From an uncultured Eggerthella sp. (GTDB lineage Bacteria; Actinomycetota; Coriobacteriia; Coriobacteriales; Eggerthellaceae): a stretch of 64,000 nt of DNA. Under the pieces are notes generated by a model. It had not been told where the DNA came from and searched no databases. It saw nothing but the letters and a program-made list of their open reading frames with translations. The translations under genes were made by a program, and so were the position numbers. Positions 52,989 through 62,073 of this stretch are shown here, piece after piece. Numbering within the stretch: position 1 is the first letter of the stretch; each line of letters begins with the position of its first letter. The stretch covers positions 62,001 to 126,000 of the forward strand of contig UQLU01000005.1 of assembly GCA_900542065.1 (NCBI GenBank), read 5' to 3'.

Positions 52989-53950
52989 TGACCTCTGCAT
53001 TTCTTGGTATAGATACTGGCTCAATTTCAACCAAAGGCGTCATCATCGACGAAGCTGGTGAAATTATCGCCCGCTCCTATTTATGGACTGAAGGTAACCC
53101 CACCGATGCCGCAAAACGCGTTGTTGATGATTTGGCAAACCAAATTGATCATGATGAATTTGAAGTAGTTGCCGTTGGCACCACCGGCAGCGCTCGCCGT
53201 CTGGTTGGCGCTATTCTTAATGCCACGGTAGTAAAAAACGAAATTACCGCACACGCCGTAGGCACTACCCATCTTCATCCCGATGTACGCACTATCTTAG
53301 AAATTGGCGGACAAGATTCTAAGATCATTTGTGTAGAAAACGGTATCGCTACTGATTACGCTATGAACACGCTTTGCGCTGCAGGAACTGGATCTTTTCT
53401 TTCGAGTCAGGCTCATCGCCTTGGTGTAGAAGTTGAAGACTTCGGCCCGATAGCCCTTACCTCTAAGCATCCTGCAAATATCGCTGCACGCTGTACCGTT
53501 TTTGCAGAAAGCGACTTGGTTCACAAAATCCAAGTTGGCTACGCGCGTGAAGATGTTATTGCTGGTCTTTGCAAAGCAGTGGCAACCAACTACTTAAACA
53601 ACGTAGGTAAAGGCAAACGAATTATCGCTCCTATTGTTTTTCAGGGTGGCGTTAGCAAAAATGTAGGCGTCGTTCATTTCTTCGAGGAAACACTTGGACA
53701 AGAAGTACTGGTAGATCCCGATGGCCATTTGATGGGCGCATTTGGTGCTGCTCTTCTTGCGGCCGATGCTCCCGCATCACAGCGTAAGCCTTTTTCGTTC
53801 AACATTGACAATATTGAATTCACCACACGTGAGGTGGTATGCCAAAAATGTGCAAACCATTGTGAAATCGTCTGCGTTTATCGCGATGATGAGCTTATTG
53901 ACGCTTGGGGCAATCGCTGCGACAAGGGAGCTATTCGGCCACACAAATAA
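52988..53950 (+). CDS. acyl-CoA dehydratase activase (BadF/HgdC type) with Cys tail
   Basis: A 320-residue homodimeric-type activase with LGIDTGSISTKGVIID (phosphate 1), EIGGQDSKII and CAAGTGSFL, the ASKHA ATPase motifs and the Cys that, in the dimer, ligates the bridging [4Fe-4S] cluster. RCTVFAESDLVHK and FQGGVSKN are further family signatures. After about residue 275 it adds a tail with VCQKCANHC...NRCDKG, the same four-Cys pattern as in the fused protein at 38699. The ATG shares its A with the TAA of the upstream gene. It should supply ATP-driven electrons to the two upstream proteins. Confidence 0.9.
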   Translation: MTSAFLGIDTGSISTKGVIIDEAGEIIARSYLWTEGNPTDAAKRVVDDLANQIDHDEFEVVAVGTTGSARRLVGAILNATVVKNEITAHAVGTTHLHPDVRTILEIGGQDSKIICVENGIATDYAMNTLCAAGTGSFLSSQAHRLGVEVEDFGPIALTSKHPANIAARCTVFAESDLVHKIQVGYAREDVIAGLCKAVATNYLNNVGKGKRIIAPIVFQGGVSKNVGVVHFFEETLGQEVLVDPDGHLMGAFGAALLAADAPASQRKPFSFNIDNIEFTTREVVCQKCANHCEIVCVYRDDELIDAWGNRCDKGAIRPHK

Positions 53951-54135
53951 GCTCCAGCAATACCTTTCAGCAAGATTCAGAGCAAACAGGTACTCAATCG
54001 ACCCAGCACAATATTTCATAACAGCAAACAAGCTATCTGTCGTGAACGTGTTAGGTTGTTGCATTTGTGTGAAGTTAAGATCAAGTGTTTGAATCGACAT
54101 TTATTCGTCTCTATTATTAGTAATGGAACCAGTCA

Positions 54136-54166
54136 GGGCATCTCTTGTACGAGATGCCCTCTTTTT
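54136..54166 (+). terminator. terminator between the activase operon and the MFS-CBS gene
   Basis: GGGCATCTC, loop TTGTAC, GAGATGCCC, then TCTTTTT: a perfect 9-bp stem. It lies 185 bases past the activase stop. Confidence 0.9.
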
Positions 54167-54179
54167 GCGTCAATAATTT

Positions 54180-54196
54180 TTTACACGCAGTGTAAA
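54180..54196. promoter_or_regulatory. 17-bp palindrome TTTACAC-GCA-GTGTAAA, candidate operator
   Basis: Perfect 7-bp arms, 47 bases before the MFS-CBS start and just after a terminator, so it lies in the promoter region of that gene. It resembles a TetR/MarR-type operator; the regulator is unknown. Confidence 0.5.
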
Positions 54197-54242
54197 TATT
54201 TTGACCTCCAACATAAAACCCGCACTCGAAAGGAGCACTTAC

Positions 54243-56192
54243 ATGGGTCTTACCCGCAAGCAGATTATCATCGTTGTTATTTTGCTTTCTGGCACGCTGC
54301 TTGCCGTACTTAACCAAACACTGCTTTCACCTGCACTGCCCGTTATCATGGCAGACACGCACGTTGATGCAACCACAGTCCAGTGGCTTACCTCAGCGTA
54401 TTCTCTTGTTGAAGCAGTAGTAATTCCCCTTTCGGCTTACCTCATCGGGCGTTTCTCCACTAAAAAGCTCTTTGTTTTTGGCATGTCCACCTTTGCTATT
54501 GGATCACTTCTAGCAGGAATCGCTCCTGTGTTTGCCGTGCTCCTTATTGGACGTATGTGCCAAGCAGTAGCAACGGGCATTGCAATGCCTATGGTGTTTA
54601 CGGTAATTCTGCTTATTTTCCCCCGCGAAAAACGCGGAAGCGCTATGGGTATCGTTTCTTTAGCTATCGGATTCGCTCCTGCAATTGGCCCCTCTGTTTC
54701 TGGCCTGTTAGTAGACAGTGTTGGTTGGCGCGCTCTGTTTTTGCTGGTTTGCGCGCTCGCTATCATAATCGTACTCTGCGCAGTATTCTTCCTTGAAAGC
54801 TACGGTGAATTTGAGCCAACCTCATTTGATAAGCCTTCTGTTGCTTTATGCTCTTTGGGCTTGCTGAGCCTGCTTTACGGACTTTCTTCAATTACCTCTG
54901 CTGCAGTTATTGCACTACCAGCAAGCTTGATAGTTATTGGCGTTATTTTGCTTACCTTATTTGTTGTAAGACAGCTCAAACTTGAAGTGCCTCTTTTGAA
55001 AGTAAGCATTTTAAAAACACGTAATTACGCAATCACAGTTGCGGTGGTTGCAGGGCTTCAAGCTGCGCTGGTTGGCACAGGCGTATTGCTGCCCATTTAT
55101 CTGCAGAATTTGCTTGGTATTTCTGCCCTTGAAACGGGTCTTGTTATGCTGCCTGGTGCAGTTATTGGTGCTATTCTTGGCTACTTCGCGGGACGCTGGT
55201 TCGACAAATTCGGCCCCCGCAAGGTAATAATCCCCTGTGCGTTCATTCTCTTACTTGGCGGCTGTGGCTTAATCGCCTTTTCTCTTGATACCCCTATCCC
55301 CTTCATTATTGCGGTGTACACCTGCTTGTCAGTCGGCATTACTGGCACGATTACCCCTATCAACACATGGGGTATCAACTCGCTCGACAATAGTGTTATC
55401 CAACATGCAAATGCCTTGTCAAACACCCTGAACCAGGTAGGTGCCTCACTCGGTACCGCTATTTTGGTATCTCTTTCGGCTACCTCCGTTTTCTTATTCC
55501 CCGAGATGCCCGCCCTGGAGCAGACCATGATAGGAGATCGTATTGCATTCTGCTTTACCGCAGCGCTGATGGTTATTATTTTCTTGGTAATCGTCATTTC
55601 CGTGCGCGATAACCGAAAGCCCAGCTTCGCAACTTCGATTGAAGCAGTACGTATGCCCACTAAAGCAAACGATCATATTGCCGTTGATTTAGCCATGAAC
55701 AAAGAGCCCTATTATGTTCATGACACCGATACGATTCGTGAAGTAGCTCAAATCTTAGCGGCAAACAAAACTTCAGGTGTTCCTGTTGTGGACTCAGACA
55801 ATAAGGTTGTCGGCTTCATTTCCGATGGTGACATCATGAAATACATCGGACGTAGCGACGGACACGTCTTAGACGCTACTCGCATGTTGTATCAGATTCC
55901 TGAAACAGAAAACTTCATGCAGCGTGTAGCTGACCTGATAGATTTAAATGTAATGCGCATCGCAACCAAGGGAGCTATTTCCGTGCCAAGTGGCTCCTCC
56001 CTTGACGATGCCTGTCGCATGTTGGCAGAAAAGCGCATTAAAAAGATCCCTGTCGTTGATGCTCAAGGTTGCCTTGTTGGTTCGCTTTCTCGCTCCGATA
56101 TCATTCGCTCCACCATGGCAAATTTGGCTTCTATCGAATCCCTTGTTGAGGCAGACAAGAAAGAAAAAGAGCAGGCTAAGGCTCGCGCTTAA
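54243..56192 (+). CDS. MFS drug exporter (DHA2/EmrB type) fused to a CBS-domain pair
   Basis: A 649-residue protein. Residues 1-460 form a fourteen-helix MFS of the EmrB/QacA class (LNQTLLSPALPVIMAD in helix 1, LPGAVIGAILGYFAGRWFDKFG, GIVSLAIGFAPAIGPSVSGLL motif C). Residues 482-635 are two CBS motifs (TSGVPVVDSDNKVVGFISDGDIM and IKKIPVVDAQGCLVGSLSRSDII), which in other proteins bind adenine nucleotides to regulate transport. A basic/acidic tail follows. ATG 54243 has AAAGGAG in front; the frame opens earlier. EmrB-type pumps usually end near 500 residues. Confidence 0.9.
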   Translation: MGLTRKQIIIVVILLSGTLLAVLNQTLLSPALPVIMADTHVDATTVQWLTSAYSLVEAVVIPLSAYLIGRFSTKKLFVFGMSTFAIGSLLAGIAPVFAVLLIGRMCQAVATGIAMPMVFTVILLIFPREKRGSAMGIVSLAIGFAPAIGPSVSGLLVDSVGWRALFLLVCALAIIIVLCAVFFLESYGEFEPTSFDKPSVALCSLGLLSLLYGLSSITSAAVIALPASLIVIGVILLTLFVVRQLKLEVPLLKVSILKTRNYAITVAVVAGLQAALVGTGVLLPIYLQNLLGISALETGLVMLPGAVIGAILGYFAGRWFDKFGPRKVIIPCAFILLLGGCGLIAFSLDTPIPFIIAVYTCLSVGITGTITPINTWGINSLDNSVIQHANALSNTLNQVGASLGTAILVSLSATSVFLFPEMPALEQTMIGDRIAFCFTAALMVIIFLVIVISVRDNRKPSFATSIEAVRMPTKANDHIAVDLAMNKEPYYVHDTDTIREVAQILAANKTSGVPVVDSDNKVVGFISDGDIMKYIGRSDGHVLDATRMLYQIPETENFMQRVADLIDLNVMRIATKGAISVPSGSSLDDACRMLAEKRIKKIPVVDAQGCLVGSLSRSDIIRSTMANLASIESLVEADKKEKEQAKARA

Positions 56193-56214
56193 TTGTTAAG
56201 GTAATACCTATCTA

Positions 56215-56369
56215 TGGAGCTCCATGCCTGAGATGTCTCTAGGCACTTGGAGCTCCATGTTTGATACCTTCTACCATGGAGCTCCATACTTGAAACATTT
56301 CTAGTTCCATGAGCCTCGATGCTCGGGCACCTCTCCAGTCCATGAAACTCTATTCTTGGGAAAATCCAT
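56215..56369. repeat. degenerate tandem repeat built on ATGGAGCTCCATG after the MFS-CBS gene
   Basis: The element TCCAT recurs at 56221, 56254, 56283, 56306, 56339 and 56365 (spacings 33, 29, 23, 33 and 26). The first three are in TGGAGCTCCAT, of which two form the perfect palindrome ATGGAGCTCCAT. Units 4 and 5 match closely (shared TCCATGA, CTC, GGG). It begins 22 bases after the MFS-CBS stop. Confidence 0.75.
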
Positions 56370-56388
56370 TCACTACAAACGGAATCGC

Positions 56389-58506
56389 CTATCTATCTGA
56401 GCGAATAACCCCGCGAGCGGCAACATACGTCAACACGAAATACAAACCATATACCGCCAAGAAAGCTCCCGATACTACTACACTCGTCTGTCCAATATCC
56501 AGATGACCAAATAATTGCACCAACGTTACTACTTCTTGCAAAGCGCACAAAGAATGAGCGATTGCCAGCACAAGTGGGAACAAAAAGGCAATCAGAATCT
56601 GCTTGAACAAGGCGCCATTGACCATAGAGCGCGGCGCACCTAGCTTGTTAAGCAACTGATAACGCGTACGATTATCGCTTGCGCTGGTTAACTGTTGGAT
56701 AGCCAAAATTGCCGCACAAGCCACCACAAGAACAAGACCAATATAAATAGCCAAGTACGCAATGATGGTAGTCAGACCAATGTTTTGACTAAAGACCTCT
56801 TCTTTAGTCATACCCATGTTTAAAGGCCACGTTTCAGGATCTTCGGAAGTAGAAATACCCTCATAGATGTCCATCCATTGTTTTTCTGCATCAGGATTAT
56901 TAGTGAACTGAACATTCAGGATTGAAGTTACCGGAACGGCATCGGAGGGTATAACTTCATCCGACACAATGAGAATACCCATTTGTCCTGGAATTGATGT
57001 TGTCTGAAACGTTTCAGTGTTAAGATCGCGATCAACCGATAGATCATGACCAAATATGTTAAGGGTAATTCCTGATTTAGCTACATCACGTGCATAATCC
57101 ATAACGACATCAGTATCGCAATTCAAAACCGCTTCATCACGACCAAGTGAAATGCCTTCGCGTCCACTGATCTCCATCGCGTGATTATATTGAGAAACGG
57201 GAACTATGCTTAGCGTTTGGTCGATATAGTCGGGGTTTATCATCTCTGCACCCACATAGTCGGTCATCGGTTTGCCAAGCTGTTTGTCTAGCTGACCAAA
57301 CGTAGCCTCCGAATCATACATATCTACCTGAGCACTTTCGCTCACAATGCCATTGAAGTCTGGTAAGCCTAGCTTCTTCGCATCTTCTGCAATACCTGCT
57401 GCCATATTGTAGTCATGACTTGCAATATATTTCTGAGCAATCCGATAGCGCTGTTCTACTTCTTCTGAGAAATCTTCGCTTTCCAAGCTGGGTGACAAAT
57501 TGTAATACGAAGTTGCACTTGCATCGTATTGAGTCAGCGATGCCATACTGTTTTGCATGGAAAGCGAAATGCCTACACCACCTGCAACACTAGTAATTGC
57601 TAAGAAGAGCGTCATACAAATAATCGCCATCGAAACAAATGACGAATTGATGCGGGATGCCACCTGACGCAAGGTGAACATATTTAAGCCACGATAATAA
57701 AGAGGCTTGATCGTTTGAATAAGACGCAGTAAAAATCCGGATAGCGAATAGAAAAACAGCAGTGTGCCTACACAGACCAGCGCCGTTGCTGCCCCAAAAG
57801 TAGGATTAACAGCAATGCCGTTTTCTGAAAGCAAGTAATATGAAAATCCGATAATGAAACACGAAATCAAAAACAGACAAAACGACAAGGGAATGCTTCG
57901 CAACTTCAAGGTATCATTTTTACGCTCAGACTGAATAAGATCAATAAGCTTAGCTTTCATTACGTAGCCCACATTGAAAAACAACGCCAAGGTAAAAATA
58001 ATCAGGAACACAACAACTGTTTTCAGTAGCTCATCCTGTGCTACAAAAAACGTGAATCCTGGGATGTCTACCACAAACAAAATGGCAGTTGCATATAATA
58101 GTCCCTGAGATACCAGTAAACCAAGTCCAAGACCAGCTGCTAGCGAAACCGCTCCCACGATGAGGGTTTCAGCCAATGTCATTCGCATAAGTGCACCTTT
58201 AGGCATACCTAAAAGCAGATAGATCGCGAATTCTCGGTTTCGACGCTTAATAAGATAGCGACTTGCATACACAACCAAAAAGGCAAGAAGTACGCAGATA
58301 AACACCGACACCCCGTTAATAAGGATGCTTAGCAGTTCAATCATATTGCCTTGGGATTTATCGAAAGCAAGAACGGCATCTTGCGCGGTAATAGAATTAA
58401 ACGCGTAAAACACCGCAACACCTATCATTAAGGTAAAGAAATAGATAGCAAAGTCCTTGTAGGAGCGTCGTACATTTGCGAAAGCTAACTTAGCAAGCAC
58501 GATCAT
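56389..58506 (-). CDS. FtsX-like ABC permease (BceB-type)
   Basis: A 705-residue membrane protein with about ten helices. The first four lie before residue 300, and a large polar domain (about 310-560, presumed extracellular) precedes the last helices. FtsX-like signatures are RRSYKDFAIYFFTLMIGVAVFYAF at the start and QQLTSASDNRTRYQLLNKLGAPRSM near the end. Such permeases work with a BceA-type ATPase in bacitracin or peptide resistance. The start is ATG 58506 or GTG 58500 behind GAAGAAGG, inside the ATPase gene's 3' end. Confidence 0.88.
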   Translation of the reverse strand: MIVLAKLAFANVRRSYKDFAIYFFTLMIGVAVFYAFNSITAQDAVLAFDKSQGNMIELLSILINGVSVFICVLLAFLVVYASRYLIKRRNREFAIYLLLGMPKGALMRMTLAETLIVGAVSLAAGLGLGLLVSQGLLYATAILFVVDIPGFTFFVAQDELLKTVVVFLIIFTLALFFNVGYVMKAKLIDLIQSERKNDTLKLRSIPLSFCLFLISCFIIGFSYYLLSENGIAVNPTFGAATALVCVGTLLFFYSLSGFLLRLIQTIKPLYYRGLNMFTLRQVASRINSSFVSMAIICMTLFLAITSVAGGVGISLSMQNSMASLTQYDASATSYYNLSPSLESEDFSEEVEQRYRIAQKYIASHDYNMAAGIAEDAKKLGLPDFNGIVSESAQVDMYDSEATFGQLDKQLGKPMTDYVGAEMINPDYIDQTLSIVPVSQYNHAMEISGREGISLGRDEAVLNCDTDVVMDYARDVAKSGITLNIFGHDLSVDRDLNTETFQTTSIPGQMGILIVSDEVIPSDAVPVTSILNVQFTNNPDAEKQWMDIYEGISTSEDPETWPLNMGMTKEEVFSQNIGLTTIIAYLAIYIGLVLVVACAAILAIQQLTSASDNRTRYQLLNKLGAPRSMVNGALFKQILIAFLFPLVLAIAHSLCALQEVVTLVQLFGHLDIGQTSVVVSGAFLAVYGLYFVLTYVAARGVIRSDR

Positions 58507-59302
58507 CACCTTCTTCCAGCTGAGAAGTTGCAGCAATAATGCGTGCCAAGAAGGTTTTTCTATCGTTATCCCCGCGACTCATCTGTCCCCAAAGACGACC
58601 ATCACGAATAAAAACGATGCGATCGCTATGACTTGCTACGCTTGAGTCGTGAGTAACCATCAGAATAGTGGCGCCCATAGCATGCAAAAATTCCAATGTT
58701 TCCAACAATTCGCGTGCCGATTTAGTATCAAGGGCACCTGTTGGCTCATCTGCCAGAATTAAATGTGGCCTTGTTATGACAGCTCGTGCAGCAGCAGCGC
58801 GTTGTTTTTGACCACCTGACACTTCGTAAGGATATCGATCAAGAGTCTGTTCAATAGAAAGCTGACGCGCTAGGGATTCTACCTGCTCGTTAATTGTTCG
58901 TGCAGGAACACGCGAAATGGTTAGAGCAAGAGCTATATTTTCACGAATGGTAAGAGTGTCAAGCAAATTAGAATCCTGAAAAACAAAACCTAACTCTTCT
59001 CTTCGAAAACGCGCGAGCTCTTTCGATGACAAACCCACTATGTCTTTTCCGCCAATAACAATACGTCCATTGGTAGGTGTATCAATAGTCGCTAAGCAAT
59101 TTAACAGTGTTGATTTACCCGATCCTGAAGGGCCCATAATGGCAACAAATTCGCCTTGTGCCACGGAAAAATTCACGTGATCAAGCGCTCTAGTCATACT
59201 TTCAGCAAGCCCACGACGTCCCATTTTGCCGCCATAGCATTTAGAAACATCTCTTACTTCCACAATCTTATTCGACACTTCCGTGTTTATCATTGGTGCC
59301 AT
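58490..59302 (-). CDS. ABC transporter ATPase (BceA-type)
   Basis: A 270-residue ATPase with GPSGSGKST (Walker A), VSGGQKQR (signature) and LILADEPTGALD (Walker B), the MacB/LolD/BceA subclass. ATG 59302 with AAGGAAGG about eight bases upstream; the frame opens earlier. It overlaps the permease gene by about 17 bases. The pair is divergent from a two-component system (59535, 60292), the arrangement of many peptide-antibiotic sensing and resistance modules, but this histidine kinase has a large extracellular domain, unlike true BceS. Confidence 0.92.
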   Translation of the reverse strand: MAPMINTEVSNKIVEVRDVSKCYGGKMGRRGLAESMTRALDHVNFSVAQGEFVAIMGPSGSGKSTLLNCLATIDTPTNGRIVIGGKDIVGLSSKELARFRREELGFVFQDSNLLDTLTIRENIALALTISRVPARTINEQVESLARQLSIEQTLDRYPYEVSGGQKQRAAAARAVITRPHLILADEPTGALDTKSARELLETLEFLHAMGATILMVTHDSSVASHSDRIVFIRDGRLWGQMSRGDNDRKTFLARIIAATSQLEEGDDRAC

Positions 59303-59522
59303 TGCTATTCCTTCCTTTGTTTCGCCGCTGCGCACTTATAACTAATGCGTGCTCATTACTAACCGCGATCGCCACCACTGCGTACTCCTGCAGCTACATG
59401 CAGCGCATAGCGATGAGCTTGTCTAACAAAAGGTTAAAAACTGCACCTCAAAAGGACCTAGCGGGCACCTTACGTTTACCTGACTTTTAATAAATGACGT
59501 TAAAACAAATCAGAATTGCGCC

Positions 59523-59534
59523 TACAATCAAGTC
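59523..59534 (+). promoter_or_regulatory. leaderless promoter candidate (-10 TACAAT)
   Basis: TACAAT (59523-59528) ends six bases before the response-regulator ATG, with TTAAAA at 59500-59505 as a possible -35 at 17-bp spacing. There is no ribosome binding site. Confidence 0.5.
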
Positions 59535-60248
59535 ATGGCAAAAGATTCTCTACATAGCAAAACAATTCTGTTGGTAGATGACGAACCCGAATTGCTTCAC
59601 CTGTTAGAAACAGTACTGAGAGCAGATGGGTTCGATAACGTAGTAACCGCAAGCGATGTGGCTGGCGGTCTAGCAGCATACGAACAGCGCCATCCTGACT
59701 TAGCTATCCTAGATGTCATGCTGCCCGATGGCGACGGATTTACCCTATGTAGATATTTGCGTTCGCTTTCATCAGGACGACCCTTGCCAGTAATTTTCCT
59801 TACCGCAAAAGACGAAACAACCGATCGCTTAACTGGATTGCGTTCTGGAGCGGATGATTACCTGACAAAACCCTTTTCTGCGCAGGAACTTATTTTGCGC
59901 ATGTACGCCGTCCTGCGGCGTTGTTACCCCGATGACGAGCCGCTGCTTCGCCTTGCGCACTGCACCATAGATCTTGACAATGTTGAAGTAAAAAAAGAAG
60001 GATGCGAACCCACCTTCCTAACCGCTAAAGAAAGTGAGTTGCTTCGCATTCTGGCAAACAATGCAAACCGCATTGTAACAACTGATCACCTTTGCGAAGA
60101 ATGCTGGGGTTCATCGTTTGGCTACGAACAAAGTTTGATGACCCACATTAGGCGTATTCGCGAAAAAATTGAACTCAATCCTTCAAAACCAGAATCACTC
60201 ATAACTATGAAAGGCCTAGGCTACAAACTCCTTGTAGAAAAGGCGTAG
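59535..60248 (+). CDS. OmpR-family response regulator
   Basis: A 237-residue two-component regulator. The receiver domain (about 8-125) has LVDDEPELLHLL (acidic pair), LAILDVMLPDGDGF (phospho-Asp about residue 57) and LTKPFSAQEL (Lys). The winged-helix DNA-binding domain (about 135-235) has LTAKESELLRILANNANRIV and YEQSLMTHIRRIREKIE. It lies 43 bases before the kinase gene, which makes them a pair, and it is divergent from a BceAB-like transporter that it probably controls. Confidence 0.95.
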   Translation: MAKDSLHSKTILLVDDEPELLHLLETVLRADGFDNVVTASDVAGGLAAYEQRHPDLAILDVMLPDGDGFTLCRYLRSLSSGRPLPVIFLTAKDETTDRLTGLRSGADDYLTKPFSAQELILRMYAVLRRCYPDDEPLLRLAHCTIDLDNVEVKKEGCEPTFLTAKESELLRILANNANRIVTTDHLCEECWGSSFGYEQSLMTHIRRIREKIELNPSKPESLITMKGLGYKLLVEKA

Positions 60249-60291
60249 CGCAATTCTTAGGTTGCGGCAAAAAAGATCAAAGGATAACGGC

Positions 60292-62073
60292 ATGACATCC
60301 AGCGGAACCAACAAACCACAAGGCGGCTTTTTTGTTCTCAAACAAGTGGGGCTTTTTGCTGGTATGGCCCTGCTTATTCTTGTGGTAGATATATTTCTCT
60401 ACGTTGCCATTGCCATGTTTGAGACAAACGCATCCTACTATGATGGCACCGATCCTAACTCAACGGAAAGCGAAGGACGCGTTCATGTATCCGATGTTGC
60501 TGATGCGCTTTCACAAGACACAACTGGGGCATGGGTGTTCAATGACGATGAAATAGAACAAGCCCTGTCTGCAAAAAACGCCTGGGCACTCTTGGTAAAC
60601 GAACATGGCGAAGTAGAGTGGAGTTTCAATACCCCCAAAGACTTTCCTGCTTCCTTTACTCAAAATGAAATCGCAGTTCTATCGCATGATCGCGCCTATG
60701 CAAACTACCTTACGTTTATCTGGACAAAAGATCCTAACCTCGTAATAATGGGCTATCCCGATTCCCAATATCTGTTCTATGGCATAACCCTATCAAGCCA
60801 ATCTTTTTTCCGCATACCGCTGTATTTCTTACTGATTTTCACCATAGACCTTCTAATTATTTTCTTGCTCTATGTTTTCTCGCAACGATCCTTGCTTAAA
60901 AGCACTGGTCCTATGCTGGATGCCCTTGATAACCTCGCTCAAGGAAAGCCTGCCCATGTGCGCTTTGGCGGCATGTTACGTGTTGTAGGTCATCGCATCA
61001 ACGCTGTTTCTGACACTCTTCTTCGAAAAGAAACTGCTCGTAAAAATTGGGTTGCAGGAGTTTCTCACGATGTTCGCACACCATTAGCAATTGCGATGGG
61101 ACGCGCCGAACGCATCGAAAGCGATGCTGCTCTTCCTGAAGGCACGCGCGAATCTGCCGCCATCATCACGCGCCAAGGAATTCGCATCCGCGATCTTATA
61201 GAAGATTTAAACATTGCTACCCAGCTTGAATATGACATGCAGCCCTTAAAGGTAGACACAATTATACTTTCGAAATTACTCCGAAGCGTAGTGGTCGACT
61301 ATCTTAACCAGGGCATAGACGATCGTGCAGAAATTGATCTTGATGTGGCAGATACCGCAGCACATCTTTCCATACAGGGAGACGAGCGCCTCTTGAAACG
61401 TGCGCTGCGCAATGCGATAGATAATTCCCTCAAGCACAATTCTGGAAATTGCCGTATTACTATTTCGCTTAACGCAAACGACAAAGGTCTTGCATTATGC
61501 GTTGCCGATGATGGACGCGGTATGAATGGAGACCAACTTCTTACCTTAGCAAACATGCTTGAACATGACTATCTTGGCATGGGCTCATTAACATCCAACA
61601 CAAGCACAAGCATTACGTTCTCGAAAATACAATCATTTATTCCGAGCGAGCGCAAGCCGGGCAGCCCCGAACTTCCTCCCGACAATACTTCTCGAATGTA
61701 TGAAAACGAGGCTCCCATAATTTCTTCCCAAAAACATCCAATAGGAACTAGCGCAGAAATTGTCGCGGGAAATTATCCTGTTGTTCCAGCAAATAAACGA
61801 CCCCCTAAGCCCCCCATTTTAGAAGACGAAGACACCTCCCTGAATGGCTCCGCTGACGACGCCCAAAATTCTACTTGGCAACGCGCTGTTTCTCCACTTG
61901 GCGCAACAGCGCCTATACCCCATGGTGGTTCAATTGGAAAACATGGTCTAGGTTTACCGCTTATTGCTCGGATTGTTTTAGTCCATGACGGCACGCTTAC
62001 TATTGCAAGTGCCGAAGGTGAAGGTTTCAGCATCATTATGACCTTCCCTCTTACTAAGGAATCCCTACATTGA
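60292..62073 (+). CDS. sensor histidine kinase with long ATP-lid insertion
   Basis: A 593-residue membrane kinase. Two hydrophobic helices (about 20-42 and 175-200 of this start) flank an extracellular domain of about 130 residues. A dimerisation domain follows with SHDVRTPLA (phospho-His about 258), then the N box (LKRALRNAIDNSLKHN, about 373) and the G1 box (VADDGRGMN, about 405). The G2 box (GKHGLGLPL) comes only at about 549. So roughly 105 extra residues, rich in Ser, Pro, Asn and Gly, sit between G1 and G2. ATG 60292 has AAAGGA seven bases upstream; the frame opens at TTG 60262. Confidence 0.9.
   Translation: MTSSGTNKPQGGFFVLKQVGLFAGMALLILVVDIFLYVAIAMFETNASYYDGTDPNSTESEGRVHVSDVADALSQDTTGAWVFNDDEIEQALSAKNAWALLVNEHGEVEWSFNTPKDFPASFTQNEIAVLSHDRAYANYLTFIWTKDPNLVIMGYPDSQYLFYGITLSSQSFFRIPLYFLLIFTIDLLIIFLLYVFSQRSLLKSTGPMLDALDNLAQGKPAHVRFGGMLRVVGHRINAVSDTLLRKETARKNWVAGVSHDVRTPLAIAMGRAERIESDAALPEGTRESAAIITRQGIRIRDLIEDLNIATQLEYDMQPLKVDTIILSKLLRSVVVDYLNQGIDDRAEIDLDVADTAAHLSIQGDERLLKRALRNAIDNSLKHNSGNCRITISLNANDKGLALCVADDGRGMNGDQLLTLANMLEHDYLGMGSLTSNTSTSITFSKIQSFIPSERKPGSPELPPDNTSRMYENEAPIISSQKHPIGTSAEIVAGNYPVVPANKRPPKPPILEDEDTSLNGSADDAQNSTWQRAVSPLGATAPIPHGGSIGKHGLGLPLIARIVLVHDGTLTIASAEGEGFSIIMTFPLTKESLH

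Noticed and set aside
58490..62073. a true Bce-type (flux-sensing) module
   Set aside because: The transporter fits, but the kinase has a large extracellular domain and long lid rather than the short two-helix BceS-type input; kept as BceAB-like only.
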